Assembly: GCA_009835005.1 (NCBI GenBank)
Contig: WTFG01000003.1
Location: forward strand, 62,001 to 126,000
Reading direction: 5' to 3'
Origin: Flavobacteriaceae bacterium Ap0902
Lineage (GTDB): Bacteria; Bacteroidota; Bacteroidia; Flavobacteriales; Weeksellaceae
Length of the DNA: 64,000 nucleotides
Shown here: positions 48,217 to 57,062 of the stretch, one piece after another
How the letters are laid out: each line of letters opens with the position of its first letter
Numbering within the stretch: the stretch's first letter is position 1
Program-made: the position numbers and the translations under genes
The notes under the pieces: model-generated
The model's input: the letters and a program-made list of their open reading frames with translations, nothing else
The model's database searches: none
Told to the model about the DNA's origin: nothing

Positions 48217-48717
48217 ATGTCACAAATTACTTTAAAAGGCAATAAAATACATACAGTGGGTAGCCTGCCAAAAAAGGGAGATGCTGCCAAGGATTTTTCA
48301 TTACGTGCGGTGGATTTAAGTACTAAATCACTAGAGGACTATAAGGGAAAACGTCTTGTACTCAATATATTTCCAAGTGTGGATACTGGCGTATGTGCTG
48401 CATCTGTTAGGAAATTTAATGTGGAGGCTTCTAAATTAGAAAACACAGTAGTCTTATGTATTTCTAAAGATTTGCCATTTGCACAAAAACGTTTTTGCGC
48501 AGCAGAGGGTATTGATAATGTAGAGATGCTATCTGATTTTGCCGATGGGAAATTTGGTGAAGATTATGGCGTAACTATCGTAGATGGTCCTCTAGAAGGC
48601 CTTTTAAGCAGATGTGTTGTGATTTTAGATGAGAACCATCAAGTTGTGTATACAGAACAAGTACCAGAAATTACAGAGGAACCTAATTACGAGGATGCAC
48701 TCAATATTTTTTCATAA
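48217..48717 (+). CDS. tpx: thiol peroxidase (Tpx, atypical 2-Cys peroxiredoxin)
   Basis: 166-residue periplasm-or-cytoplasm peroxiredoxin reducing lipid hydroperoxides with thioredoxin. The peroxidatic cysteine is Cys60 in SVDTGVC and the resolving cysteine is Cys94 in KRFCAAEG, the spacing known for Tpx. No signal peptide, so cytoplasmic. The segment DGPLEGLLSRCVVILDE is also family typical. Monocistronic and followed by a strong terminator. Confidence 0.97.
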   Translation: MSQITLKGNKIHTVGSLPKKGDAAKDFSLRAVDLSTKSLEDYKGKRLVLNIFPSVDTGVCAASVRKFNVEASKLENTVVLCISKDLPFAQKRFCAAEGIDNVEMLSDFADGKFGEDYGVTIVDGPLEGLLSRCVVILDENHQVVYTEQVPEITEEPNYEDALNIFS

Positions 48718-48744
48718 CATACTTTTTTTGATTTTTAATTTTTG

Positions 48745-48775
48745 TCCGGAATTGGTTCTCTAATTCCGGATTTTT
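48745..48775 (+). terminator. rho-independent terminator of tpx
   Basis: Perfect 9-bp stem TCCGGAATT / AATTCCGGA with an 8-nt loop and T5. Confidence 0.92.
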
Positions 48776-48804
48776 ATTTTTATAAATCCTATCTTTTTTA
48801 TTTA

Positions 48805-48812
48805 TACTTTTG
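48805..48812 (+). promoter_or_regulatory. -7 promoter box of the M1 peptidase gene
   Basis: TACTTTTG matches TAnnTTTG, 18 nt before the ATG. Confidence 0.45.
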
Positions 48813-48829
48813 AAAAAATTTTTTAATCC

Positions 48830-51313
48830 ATGAAGTCTATATTAACTCTATTATTCGCTGTCATATTATTGAATCTAACTTGGGCTCAAACAGATATTTA
48901 CAGAGCAGAAGCAGAGCGAATTAACGATTTAGTACATACCAAACTTAATGTACAATTTGATTTTGAAAAAGAAGAAATGCCAGCAGAAGCTTGGGTTACT
49001 TTAAAACCACACTTCTACCCTACTAAATCTGTGACTTTGGATGCCAAAGGCATGTTGATTCATGAGGTCTCCCTATTAAATAATGGGAAAAAGTCTCCAT
49101 TGAAATATGATTATGACAGCAAGCAACTGCTGATTAACTTAGGCAAAACTTATCAAAAAGATGAATCCTACGAACTTTATATTCAATACACCGCTCGCCC
49201 CAATGAGGTGAAACAAGAGGGAAGTGCGGCTATCTCTGATGCCAAAGGATTATATTTCATAGACCCAAGAGATGAGGATCCAGAGAAACCGACGCAAATC
49301 TGGACACAGGGAGAAACCGAGTCTTCTTCTGCCTGGTTTCCAACGATAGACAAACCCAATCAAAAAACAACAGAGGAGATTTATATCACTGTTCCAGATA
49401 AATTTGTCACCCTTTCTAATGGTACTTTGATCAAGCAAACCAAAAATGCAGATGGTACCAGAACAGATTATTGGAAACAAGATCAAAAACATGCGCCATA
49501 TTTATTCTACATGGGTATAGGTGATTTTGCGGTGGTGAAAGATTCATGGCAAGGGAAACCTGTGGATTATTATGTAGAACATGAATATGAACCTTTTGCT
49601 AAAGAGATATTTGGGATGACACCAGACATGCTAACATTCTTTTCTGAAAGATTTGGTTATGAATATCCATGGGATAAATATTCGCAAATGGTAGCCAGAG
49701 ATTACGTGAGTGGCGCTATGGAAAATACAACGGCCGTTATTCATATGGAAACTGCACAGCAAAAACACGGTCAATTAATAGATGAAAATGCTTGGGAAGA
49801 TGTGATTGCACATGAATTAGCACACCATTGGTTTGGTGATTTAGTGACTGCAGAAAGCTGGTCTAACCTAACCATGAATGAATCATTTGCTAATTATTCT
49901 GAATATCTATGGAGAGAACACCGCTATGGGAAGGCAAGTGCAGATGCTCATAGAGCAAGTGATTTAGAAGGTTATATAATGGGTGGGAATTTTGACAAAG
50001 ATTTGGTGAGGTTTCATTATGCTGCTAGAGAGGATATGTTTGATGGCGTTTCATATAATAAAGGAGGTTATGTCTTGCACATGCTTAGAGGTTACTTGGG
50101 AGATGATGCTTTCTTTGCTGGATTGAATAAATACCTAAAAGAGCATGAATATGACAAAGCAGAAGCGCATCAATTGAGATTGGCTCTGGAAGAAGTGAGC
50201 GGTAGAGATCTCAACTGGTTCTTCAATCAATGGTATTACAGCCATGGACATCCCAAATTAACGGTGATTGTAGAGAACAGTAATGATGTAGCGAAATTAA
50301 ATATCAAACAAATGCAAGAACCACTTTTCGAGTTTCCGTTAACAGTAGATATTTATGAAAATGGAATACCTGCAAGACACACGGTTTGGGTGAAAAAACA
50401 AAGGGTAAATACTTTTGATTTTAAAACTTCTGGAACAGTAAACTTGGTATTTCCCAATGCAGACCATGACCTCATCGCAGAAATAAGTCAAGATTTAACC
50501 ACAGTACAAAATGTTCTTTTATATAATGCAGCGGAAGATGAATATACCAGTAGAAAACTGGCTTTAGAAAATTTATCTGGTGAGCAGTTAATGAATGAAG
50601 AGGCTCTGAATACATTGATTAAGGCATTAGACGATTCTTATCATGGGGTTAGGATTCAAGCGATTAATGCATTGGACATCACTAGCCCGAAAGTGAAAAG
50701 TAAAGCCATTACTAAACTGGTTCAGTTGGCAGAAGATGATCCAAAAACTTTGGTTAGGGCGGCTGCATTAAATAAATTATCTGATTTGCAAGACGCTGCT
50801 TATTTAACAACTTTTGAAAAAGCAACTACTTCTGAGTCCTTTGCGGTACGAGCAGCAGGCTTAGAAGGGCTTCTAGATTTGAATAGAGAAAAAGCCATAA
50901 GTTATGCTCATAACGTAGATGATGAAGTGATTGCTCAATCGCCAGAATTATTGGCAGAAATGATTCCTCTTTGGAAATCTAAAAATGACACCTCCCACTT
51001 TGAGGCTTTAACAGAAATGGCCGCGTTCTACGCATTTGTGGCTCTTCAAGATCCTACCTTAGCAGCTCCTGCAGAGGAGGCTTTCCAATGGATTATGGCA
51101 ACCGACTCACCCCATGCCACCAAAAAAGTGATGAGTTTACAAGAACAAATTTATAACCAAATGAAAACGCAACAGCCTATGGCATTGCCTTATGTGAAAC
51201 AAATGACTTTGAAGGCATTAGAAATTAAAAAGAAGGCATATCAGGAAAATGCATCCTCTAGCCTTAAAAGCCAAGTTGAAATCATAGAACAAACTTTAAA
51301 GGGTTATAATTAA
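48830..51313 (+). CDS. M1 family metallopeptidase (aminopeptidase N-like), exported
   Basis: 827-residue zinc aminopeptidase with a signal peptide (LTLLFAVILLNLTWAQ). Substrate-exopeptidase motif GAMEN is near residue 295 and the zinc site HELAHHWFGD near 326, with the distant Glu in NESFANY. A catalytic-type Tyr is likely in FDGVSYNKGGYVLHMLR. From about residue 540 onward the sequence turns into helical HEAT-like repeats (DDSYHGVRIQAINALD, DPKTLVRAAALNKL). Typical of envelope aminopeptidases that trim peptides for uptake. Followed after 52 nt by a glycosyltransferase gene. Confidence 0.95.
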   Translation: MKSILTLLFAVILLNLTWAQTDIYRAEAERINDLVHTKLNVQFDFEKEEMPAEAWVTLKPHFYPTKSVTLDAKGMLIHEVSLLNNGKKSPLKYDYDSKQLLINLGKTYQKDESYELYIQYTARPNEVKQEGSAAISDAKGLYFIDPRDEDPEKPTQIWTQGETESSSAWFPTIDKPNQKTTEEIYITVPDKFVTLSNGTLIKQTKNADGTRTDYWKQDQKHAPYLFYMGIGDFAVVKDSWQGKPVDYYVEHEYEPFAKEIFGMTPDMLTFFSERFGYEYPWDKYSQMVARDYVSGAMENTTAVIHMETAQQKHGQLIDENAWEDVIAHELAHHWFGDLVTAESWSNLTMNESFANYSEYLWREHRYGKASADAHRASDLEGYIMGGNFDKDLVRFHYAAREDMFDGVSYNKGGYVLHMLRGYLGDDAFFAGLNKYLKEHEYDKAEAHQLRLALEEVSGRDLNWFFNQWYYSHGHPKLTVIVENSNDVAKLNIKQMQEPLFEFPLTVDIYENGIPARHTVWVKKQRVNTFDFKTSGTVNLVFPNADHDLIAEISQDLTTVQNVLLYNAAEDEYTSRKLALENLSGEQLMNEEALNTLIKALDDSYHGVRIQAINALDITSPKVKSKAITKLVQLAEDDPKTLVRAAALNKLSDLQDAAYLTTFEKATTSESFAVRAAGLEGLLDLNREKAISYAHNVDDEVIAQSPELLAEMIPLWKSKNDTSHFEALTEMAAFYAFVALQDPTLAAPAEEAFQWIMATDSPHATKKVMSLQEQIYNQMKTQQPMALPYVKQMTLKALEIKKKAYQENASSSLKSQVEIIEQTLKGYN

Positions 51314-51365
51314 GCTGTAAATTTGCATGTTATATTCATAAGAATAAATTAAAATTTAAAAAAAG

Positions 51366-52661
51366 GTGCCAACACCCAAAAAAGTATTGCTTTTGACCTA
51401 TTACTGGCCCCCTGCAGGAGGTGCTGGTGTACAACGGTGGTTAAAAATGAGCAAACATATTGCAAAGCATTGTGATTTGACTATTTATAGGCCAGAAAAC
51501 GCCCACTATCCTATTAAAGATGAGTCTTTAGAGGCAGAAGTGCCAGAAAATGCGAGGATAATTTCTCATAGCATTCGGGAACCTTATGCGATTGCAGAAA
51601 TGCTAAATCCAGCCAATAAAACTTATAAAAAAGGACATATAGAAGATGAGAAAGAACAGTCTATTCTTTCTAAAGCATCGCTTTGGTTGAGAGCCAATTT
51701 ATTCATTCCAGATGCTAGAGCATGGTGGATTATGCCCTCTTTTAATTATTTGAATCAATATTTAAAAGAGAATCCGCAAGATATTATCATTACTACTGGT
51801 CCCCCACATTCTGTACATGTAATTGGACTACGATTAAAATTAGAAAATCCAGATTTAAAATGGATAGCGGATTTTAGAGATCCGTGGACTCAGATAGATT
51901 ATTTCTCTAAACTACCTTTGCGAGATTCTGCACTCAAAAAGCATCAAAAATTAGAAAAAGAAGTCCTTAGCCATGCAGATAAAGTGGTAACAGTATCTCC
52001 CTCTTGGGCAGAGGAGTTAGAAGTTTTGGGGGGCAAAGACGTAGAAGTTGTCTATAATGGTTTTGATAGAGAAAATTTTAAATCTCATATTCCACCAGAT
52101 GATAAGTTTACCATGACTTATGTGGGGTCGCTAAATGACGATAGAAATCCTAGGAATCTATGGAATGTATTAAATGATTTATGTGAAAATGAAACTTTCC
52201 GATTAAATTTTAAATTGAATTTAATTGGGAACATTTCCAGGCATGTAAAATCAGAAATTAATCAGTTTGATAATTTAAAAGATCAGGTAGCTTTCATTAA
52301 TTACATACCACATCAACAGGCTATTCATCAACTCCAAAAATCTCATATTCTCTTATTATTAATCAATAAAACAGAGAATGAGAAAGGCATCATCCCTGGA
52401 AAATTCTTTGAATATTTGGCTGCGGAAAGAAAGATTCTATGCTTGGGAAGTGAGGGTATAGATATCCAGAAATTAATAGAAAAAACAAACGCTGGCATCT
52501 TCGCAGAAAGAGAAGATGAAGAAAAAATCAAAGAAACGTTATTAATTTGGCATCAAAAATTCAAGTCTGGTTTATTGAATCAAGTGCGCTCCCAGCAATG
52601 TAGTCCATATTCTAGAAAGGAAGCCGCTTATAAATTTACTAGAATGATTCAGAATATTTAG
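51366..52661 (+). CDS. GT-B glycosyltransferase (GT4-like)
   Basis: 431 residues, start GTG 51366 (MPTPKKVLLLTYYWPPAGGAGVQR). The N-terminal Rossmann-like half has the glycine-rich PPAGGAGVQRWLK acceptor-side loop; the C-terminal half carries the nucleotide-sugar half with VVYNGFD, MTYVGSLNDDR, and GKFFEYLAAERKILCLGSEG, the E-x7-E-like region of GT4 enzymes. No membrane segments. Donor and acceptor are unknown; a surface polysaccharide or lipid role is likely. It stands outside any recognisable polysaccharide cluster. Confidence 0.87.
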   Translation: MPTPKKVLLLTYYWPPAGGAGVQRWLKMSKHIAKHCDLTIYRPENAHYPIKDESLEAEVPENARIISHSIREPYAIAEMLNPANKTYKKGHIEDEKEQSILSKASLWLRANLFIPDARAWWIMPSFNYLNQYLKENPQDIIITTGPPHSVHVIGLRLKLENPDLKWIADFRDPWTQIDYFSKLPLRDSALKKHQKLEKEVLSHADKVVTVSPSWAEELEVLGGKDVEVVYNGFDRENFKSHIPPDDKFTMTYVGSLNDDRNPRNLWNVLNDLCENETFRLNFKLNLIGNISRHVKSEINQFDNLKDQVAFINYIPHQQAIHQLQKSHILLLLINKTENEKGIIPGKFFEYLAAERKILCLGSEGIDIQKLIEKTNAGIFAEREDEEKIKETLLIWHQKFKSGLLNQVRSQQCSPYSRKEAAYKFTRMIQNI

Positions 52662-52686
52662 TTAATTTTAAAATAAATTCCATCGA

Positions 52687-53037
52687 ATGAAACCCATTTA
52701 CCTCGTATTATTATGCTTTATCTTCACTAATTGTTATGTATATCAAGTAAATAACTTTGAAAAAGCAGAGACCATACCACCTATTGAAAAGCAAATCAAA
52801 AAGGATCAACTTTATAAATTAAAGGTGAATAATGAGATTTATAAAGTACAAGCCGCAGCATGGGAAGGTGATTCTCTGGTGACTTATATAAACTTTAAAG
52901 AAGATAAAGTTCGTAAATTTCATAAAAATGATATCACAGAAGTACAACAGCGTACTTTTGCAAGAGGTAGATCGGATGCGCTGACATTTGGAATTTACGG
53001 AGGAATTGCGGCGATCATCATTTTACTTTCTAAATAA
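52687..53037 (+). CDS. small lipoprotein with C-terminal membrane segment, unknown function
   Basis: 116 residues. The signal sequence KPIYLVLLCFIFTNC ends in a lipobox-like FTNC, so Cys16 is probably lipidated. The middle is polar with DQLYKLKVNNEIYKVQAAAWEGDSLVTYI, similar in style to small Bacteroidota proteins that define a short beta-barrel-like domain before HKNDITEVQQRTF. A final hydrophobic segment (IYGGIAAIIILLS) could be a second membrane anchor. Stop overlaps the next gene's start by one base (TAATG), indicating translational coupling with an aminotransferase. Confidence 0.75.
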   Translation: MKPIYLVLLCFIFTNCYVYQVNNFEKAETIPPIEKQIKKDQLYKLKVNNEIYKVQAAAWEGDSLVTYINFKEDKVRKFHKNDITEVQQRTFARGRSDALTFGIYGGIAAIIILLSK

Positions 53038-54203
53038 TGAAACAAGACTTTCTACGCTATCAAGCACAAACAACGGGCTTTTCTATGGCTTTTGAAGTGG
53101 ATTATGCACAAGGTAATTATATTTATGGGAAAGATGGAAAAGCCTATTTAGACTTTGCTTCTGGGGTTTCTGCTAATACATTAGGACACTCCCATCCAAA
53201 AATTTTAAAGGCAATCCATGAACAAGTGGATAAACATTTACATGTGATGGTCTATGGGGAATACATCCAAGAAAAACCAGTAGCCCTAGCAAAATTATTG
53301 GCTCAACTTACGCCCGCCCCGTTGGAGACGACTTATTTGGTGAACTCTGGAGCAGAAGCGATAGATGGTTCTATTAAATTAGCCAAAAGAGTTACAGGAA
53401 GAGGTGAAATTATTAGTGCTAGAAATGCTTATCATGGCAATACCCATGGAGCACTTTCTGTTTCTGGGAATGAGGATTTTAAACGTGCTTTTAGACCCTT
53501 ATTGCCAGATGTTAGATTTATTCGGTTCAATAATTTTGATGACATCAATAAAATCACCAATAAAACAGCAGGCGTTATTTTAGAAACCATTCAAGGAGCA
53601 GCAGGCTTCATAATACCAGAGAATGGTTGGCTAAAAGCGATTAAGAATCGTTGTGAAGCGGTAGGTGCGTTGCTAATTCTAGATGAAATACAACCGGGGT
53701 TCGGCAGGACAGGAAAGTTATTTGCTTTTGAACACTTTGATATCGTTCCAGATATTTTGGTCATGGGCAAAGGAATGGCTGGTGGCTTACCCATCGGTGC
53801 ATTTATGGCTAGTCATGAGCACATGAAACATTTGCAAGCCAATCCTAAATTAGGACACATTACTACTTTTGGAGGCAATCCAGTGATTGCAGCTTCTGCA
53901 TTGGCAGTACTGGAGGAATTGAATTCTAGTGATTTAATCTCACAAACTTTAGAAAAAGAAAAGCTATTTAGAGAATTATTGGTTCATCCAAAAATTAAAT
54001 CAATCCGGGGCAAAGGTTTAATGCTCGCCTTAGAATTAGAGAGCCCAGAATATACCATAGAGGTGGCTAAAAAATGTATGGAGGATGGTTTGATTGTTTT
54101 CTGGCTATTATATGAAACACAATTTATGAGAATTACACCACCTCTTACGTTGACAAATGATGAAATTAAGAAAGGTTGCGATATTATTTTGAAAAACCTA
54201 TAG
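53037..54203 (+). CDS. class-III PLP aminotransferase
   Basis: 388-residue aminotransferase of the acetylornithine/4-aminobutyrate group. Signatures are SGVSANTLGHSHP, VNSGAEAIDGSIKLAKRVTGR, YHGNTHGALSVSG and LILDEIQPGFGRTGKLFAFEHF, with the PLP lysine in VMGKGMAGGLPIGA (about 244). Without an arg gene cluster nearby, the substrate (acetylornithine, succinylornithine, diaminobutyrate or beta-alanine) is not decidable. The start ATG overlaps the preceding lipoprotein stop. Confidence 0.9.
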   Translation: MKQDFLRYQAQTTGFSMAFEVDYAQGNYIYGKDGKAYLDFASGVSANTLGHSHPKILKAIHEQVDKHLHVMVYGEYIQEKPVALAKLLAQLTPAPLETTYLVNSGAEAIDGSIKLAKRVTGRGEIISARNAYHGNTHGALSVSGNEDFKRAFRPLLPDVRFIRFNNFDDINKITNKTAGVILETIQGAAGFIIPENGWLKAIKNRCEAVGALLILDEIQPGFGRTGKLFAFEHFDIVPDILVMGKGMAGGLPIGAFMASHEHMKHLQANPKLGHITTFGGNPVIAASALAVLEELNSSDLISQTLEKEKLFRELLVHPKIKSIRGKGLMLALELESPEYTIEVAKKCMEDGLIVFWLLYETQFMRITPPLTLTNDEIKKGCDIILKNL

Positions 54204-54296
54204 ACTGTATCTATAAAAGAATAGAAAACATTCCGTTAACATATATTTAATCATAACTTTATAGCTAAACCTATAAATAGTCTCATATTTGTGCCT

Positions 54297-54923
54297 ATGA
54301 GATATTTTGTCATTGGAGACGTACATGGTTGCTATTATACTTTGAGGGAATTAATAACAAAACATTGGAATAGGGAGCAAGAGAGATTAATCCTTCTCGG
54401 TGATTTAGTGAATAAGGGCAAGCATACTTTTGCTGTATTAGATTATGTAATGGATATACAGAAGCGACATCCAGACCAAGTGGTGATCTTAAAAGGCAAT
54501 CATGACTATTTATTTGAGAAAAATTATAGAGAAAATATCACTTTAGCTGCTAAACAGAAATTCGAGTTTTATGATTTAGATTACATAGAAGTTCTAAATT
54601 GGATGAATGATTTGCCCCATTTTTATAAGACTAAAAATTTATTCTTCAGCCATGCTGGTGTGGATGTAAAGTCTCAATCCAAATTAAATTCTGATAATCT
54701 GGATATATTATTCAATAAAAACAAACTAAAGAATATAAAAAAATGTCAATTTCTAGGTCATATCGTAGTGGATGAGCCTACTTATGACAAAAATGCCCAT
54801 GCCTGGTATCTAGACACTGGTGCAGGCGATGGATTAAAATTAACAGGTGCCAAAATCAAAAATAACGGTAAAATTAAGGAGTTCATAAGTTTAGACGTGA
54901 ACCCTAAGGATATTTGTAAATAA
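54297..54923 (+). CDS. metallophosphoesterase (PP2A-type / diadenosine tetraphosphatase-like)
   Basis: 208 residues with the calcineurin-like metal motifs GDVHG (7-11), GDLVNKG, GNHD and the later H in FFSHAGVD and FLGH. Family includes bacterial serine/threonine phosphatases (PrpA/PrpB) and symmetrical Ap4A hydrolases, and the GNHDYLF spacing matches this group. ATG 54297 (MRYFVIGDVHG) is preferred over GTG 54291, which adds two residues. Substrate unknown; no kinase gene nearby. Confidence 0.88.
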   Translation: MRYFVIGDVHGCYYTLRELITKHWNREQERLILLGDLVNKGKHTFAVLDYVMDIQKRHPDQVVILKGNHDYLFEKNYRENITLAAKQKFEFYDLDYIEVLNWMNDLPHFYKTKNLFFSHAGVDVKSQSKLNSDNLDILFNKNKLKNIKKCQFLGHIVVDEPTYDKNAHAWYLDTGAGDGLKLTGAKIKNNGKIKEFISLDVNPKDICK

Positions 54924-55011
54924 GATGAATTAACGCGCTTCAAGGTGTGGGTTTAATTTTTACGAATCATGGCTTCTTTCTATATATAACTTTTATTCGT
55001 AAATTAGATAT

Positions 55012-55599
55012 ATGAATCTCGTCGCACATCAACTATTATCTTTTAACAATCCAGAATGGCAAATTGGAAACCATTTAGGAGAAGTGATAAAAGCCAAAAA
55101 ATATTTGCACTTTCCAGAGCCAATACAAAAAGGTATTTTATTACATAGATTAATTGATTCCTATACAGATGCGCATGAAGTAGTAAAGAAAAGTTCTACT
55201 TTACTACACAAGGATTATGGCAAATATTCTCCCGTGATTGTGGACATCTTCTATGATTTTATTTTAATCAAAAATTGGGATAAGTTCAATGAAGTTCCAT
55301 TTGATATATTCAAAGCTAATTGTTATAAACTATTCATGCAATATATGGATTTATACCCTCCCAAATTAAAAATGATGACTAAAGCATTGATTAAAAATGA
55401 TTGGTTTGCTGCCTATAGCAATTATGATGGTATAGAAAAAACGTTGAGAGGACTAAGTGTACGCACCACCTTTCAAAACAATATGTATATGGCCGTGAAA
55501 GATCTGTATATAAAAGAGTCTGAGTTTGAAGCTAACTTTATGAATTTTTTTCCAGATTTAACCCATGAATGTAAAACCTTTCTAGGAATCACATCCTAA
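55012..55599 (+). CDS. acpH: acyl carrier protein phosphodiesterase-like protein (AcpH/DUF479)
   Basis: 195 residues matching the AcpH family, HD-fold proteins that remove 4'-phosphopantetheine from acyl carrier protein. Diagnostic segments are MNLVAHQLLS, GNHLGEVIKAKK, GILLHRLIDSYTDAH and PVIVDIFYDFILIKNW, with the metal-site histidine-aspartate pairs at HRLID and FYD. Activity is demonstrated for E. coli AcpH only; the substrate here is inferred. It converges with holA and overlaps it by 11 bases. Confidence 0.85.
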   Translation: MNLVAHQLLSFNNPEWQIGNHLGEVIKAKKYLHFPEPIQKGILLHRLIDSYTDAHEVVKKSSTLLHKDYGKYSPVIVDIFYDFILIKNWDKFNEVPFDIFKANCYKLFMQYMDLYPPKLKMMTKALIKNDWFAAYSNYDGIEKTLRGLSVRTTFQNNMYMAVKDLYIKESEFEANFMNFFPDLTHECKTFLGITS

Positions 55600-56599
55600 A
55601 TATTTTATACAGTAATTCCCTCATCAATTCTTCTTCACTCACATTTCCCGTGGCACCTACGCCTTTGGCCTTCATGTCTGTTTCTCTTAAATAACTAATG
55701 ATTTTAGTCACTTTTTTTATAGGATAAATCTTAGCAGCTGTAGCATATTCCTGTACAAAAAATGGATTAATTTTTAATTTAGAGGCTACATTCCCTCTAG
55801 ATTTATCTGACAAGGATTGATATAATAAAACTTTAGAGAAGAAATTAAATAAAACAGCGATTGTTCCAAAAATAGAATTGTCTTTAGGATTTTCACCGAA
55901 ATAATGAACAATTTCAAATGCTCTTTTCATATTTCCATTGGCTAAAGCTGTCGTCAATTCAAAATTATTATAATCCTTGCTAATACCAATATGCTTCTCT
56001 ACCAGTTCTGGAGTTACCTTGTTATTTCCATTTAAAGTAACCTTTAATTTAACAAGTTCATTATGAATTCTGGATAAATCATCTCCAATGGATTCTGCCA
56101 ATAGAAACTTGGTATTTTCTACTAAAGTTAAGCCTTGCTTTTTAGCTAAAGTCTCTATATAATCTGGAATTTGATTCTCATACAACCTTTTAGATTCCTC
56201 ATAGATAAAATTCTTTTTAATGCTTTTAATCACCGCACTTCTACCATCTGGTTTGCCATGTTTATAAATAAAAACCAGCACCGTAGAATCCAAAGGCTCT
56301 GCTACATAACTTTCTAAATCATTTAATTGAGATTTTAGATGTTGTGCTTCTTTCACAATGATCAATTGCTTTTCTGCCATCATGGGGTATTGTCTGGCCT
56401 GCATGACAATGGTATTCATGTCTGTATCGCTACCATAGAACACATGTTCATTAAAGGCTTTTTCCTCTTCTGTTAACACATTTGCTTGGAATGCATCAGC
56501 CAATGCATCCATAAAATATGGTTCATCCCCATAAAAGAAGTAAATAGGGACAAACTTTTTGTTTTGTATATCTTTGCGTATGGATTCAAAGTTTTTCAT
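55589..56599 (-). CDS. holA: DNA polymerase III subunit delta
   Basis: 336 residues. The clamp-loader delta subunit opens the beta clamp. The N-terminal Rossmann-like AAA+ region begins IYFFYGDEPYFMDALADAF (about 20-38), followed by LIIVKEAQHLKSQ (about 83) and the C-terminal collar domain (about 215-330, IIVLFNFFSKVLLYQSLS-like region). Walker motifs are degenerate as usual for delta. The gene begins at 56599, just left of an oppositely oriented gene. Confidence 0.94.
   Translation of the reverse strand: MKNFESIRKDIQNKKFVPIYFFYGDEPYFMDALADAFQANVLTEEEKAFNEHVFYGSDTDMNTIVMQARQYPMMAEKQLIIVKEAQHLKSQLNDLESYVAEPLDSTVLVFIYKHGKPDGRSAVIKSIKKNFIYEESKRLYENQIPDYIETLAKKQGLTLVENTKFLLAESIGDDLSRIHNELVKLKVTLNGNNKVTPELVEKHIGISKDYNNFELTTALANGNMKRAFEIVHYFGENPKDNSIFGTIAVLFNFFSKVLLYQSLSDKSRGNVASKLKINPFFVQEYATAAKIYPIKKVTKIISYLRETDMKAKGVGATGNVSEEELMRELLYKIFRM
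56569..56576 (+). promoter_or_regulatory. -7 box for the HsdR_N-like gene, inside the holA coding start
   Basis: TATCTTTG matches TAnnTTTG. It lies 28 nt before TTG 56604 and within the 5' end of the oppositely oriented holA, making any upstream start such as ATG 56580 nearly leaderless. Confidence 0.4.
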
Positions 56600-56603
56600 T
56601 CAA

Positions 56604-57062
56604 TTGCCGGAATTAAATTTTCCTGTAAAATACCAATTTCGATTGAGAAAACGGGAAAATCATCCCTCTATATTTTGTCCTCTTAGAAAAAAGTGGTTGG
56701 TATTGACTCCAGAGGAATGGGTAAGACAACACATCATTCAATATTTAATTCAGAATAAAAATTATTCGCTTACATCTATGAAAGCAGAACACCCTGTGCA
56801 TATCAACGGCTTAAATCAACGCATAGACTTGCTGGTTTATTCTAAAAGCACGCCACTTATATTGATTGAATGTAAGAAGCCTTCTGTCCCAATTACCCAA
56901 AAAACTTTAGACCAAGCCATGCGCTATAATCTAATCATCAAAGCAAAATACATTTATCTTAGCAATGGTTTTCAACATATTATTGCAGAAGTCAATCAAA
57001 CCGAGCAGGAGGGGTTAATTTTTCATCAAGAACTCCCTAGTCTATCTGATTTTCCTGCTTAG
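56604..57062 (+). CDS. orphan type I restriction R-subunit N-terminal-like protein (HSDR_N_2)
   Basis: 152 residues from TTG 56604 (PELNFPVKYQFRLRKRE). The sequence matches small Bacteroidota proteins with a type I restriction enzyme R protein N-terminal-like nuclease fold. Family-like parts are KKWLVLTPEEWVRQHIIQYLI and the PD-(D/E)xK core: GLNQRIDLLVY followed by LILIECKKPS, a D-x-ECK arrangement. There are no helicase, specificity or methylase genes here. It is best viewed as a stand-alone conserved protein of unknown role, not a restriction system. It overlaps the 3' end of the MFS gene by 26 bases. Confidence 0.8.
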   Translation: MPELNFPVKYQFRLRKRENHPSIFCPLRKKWLVLTPEEWVRQHIIQYLIQNKNYSLTSMKAEHPVHINGLNQRIDLLVYSKSTPLILIECKKPSVPITQKTLDQAMRYNLIIKAKYIYLSNGFQHIIAEVNQTEQEGLIFHQELPSLSDFPA

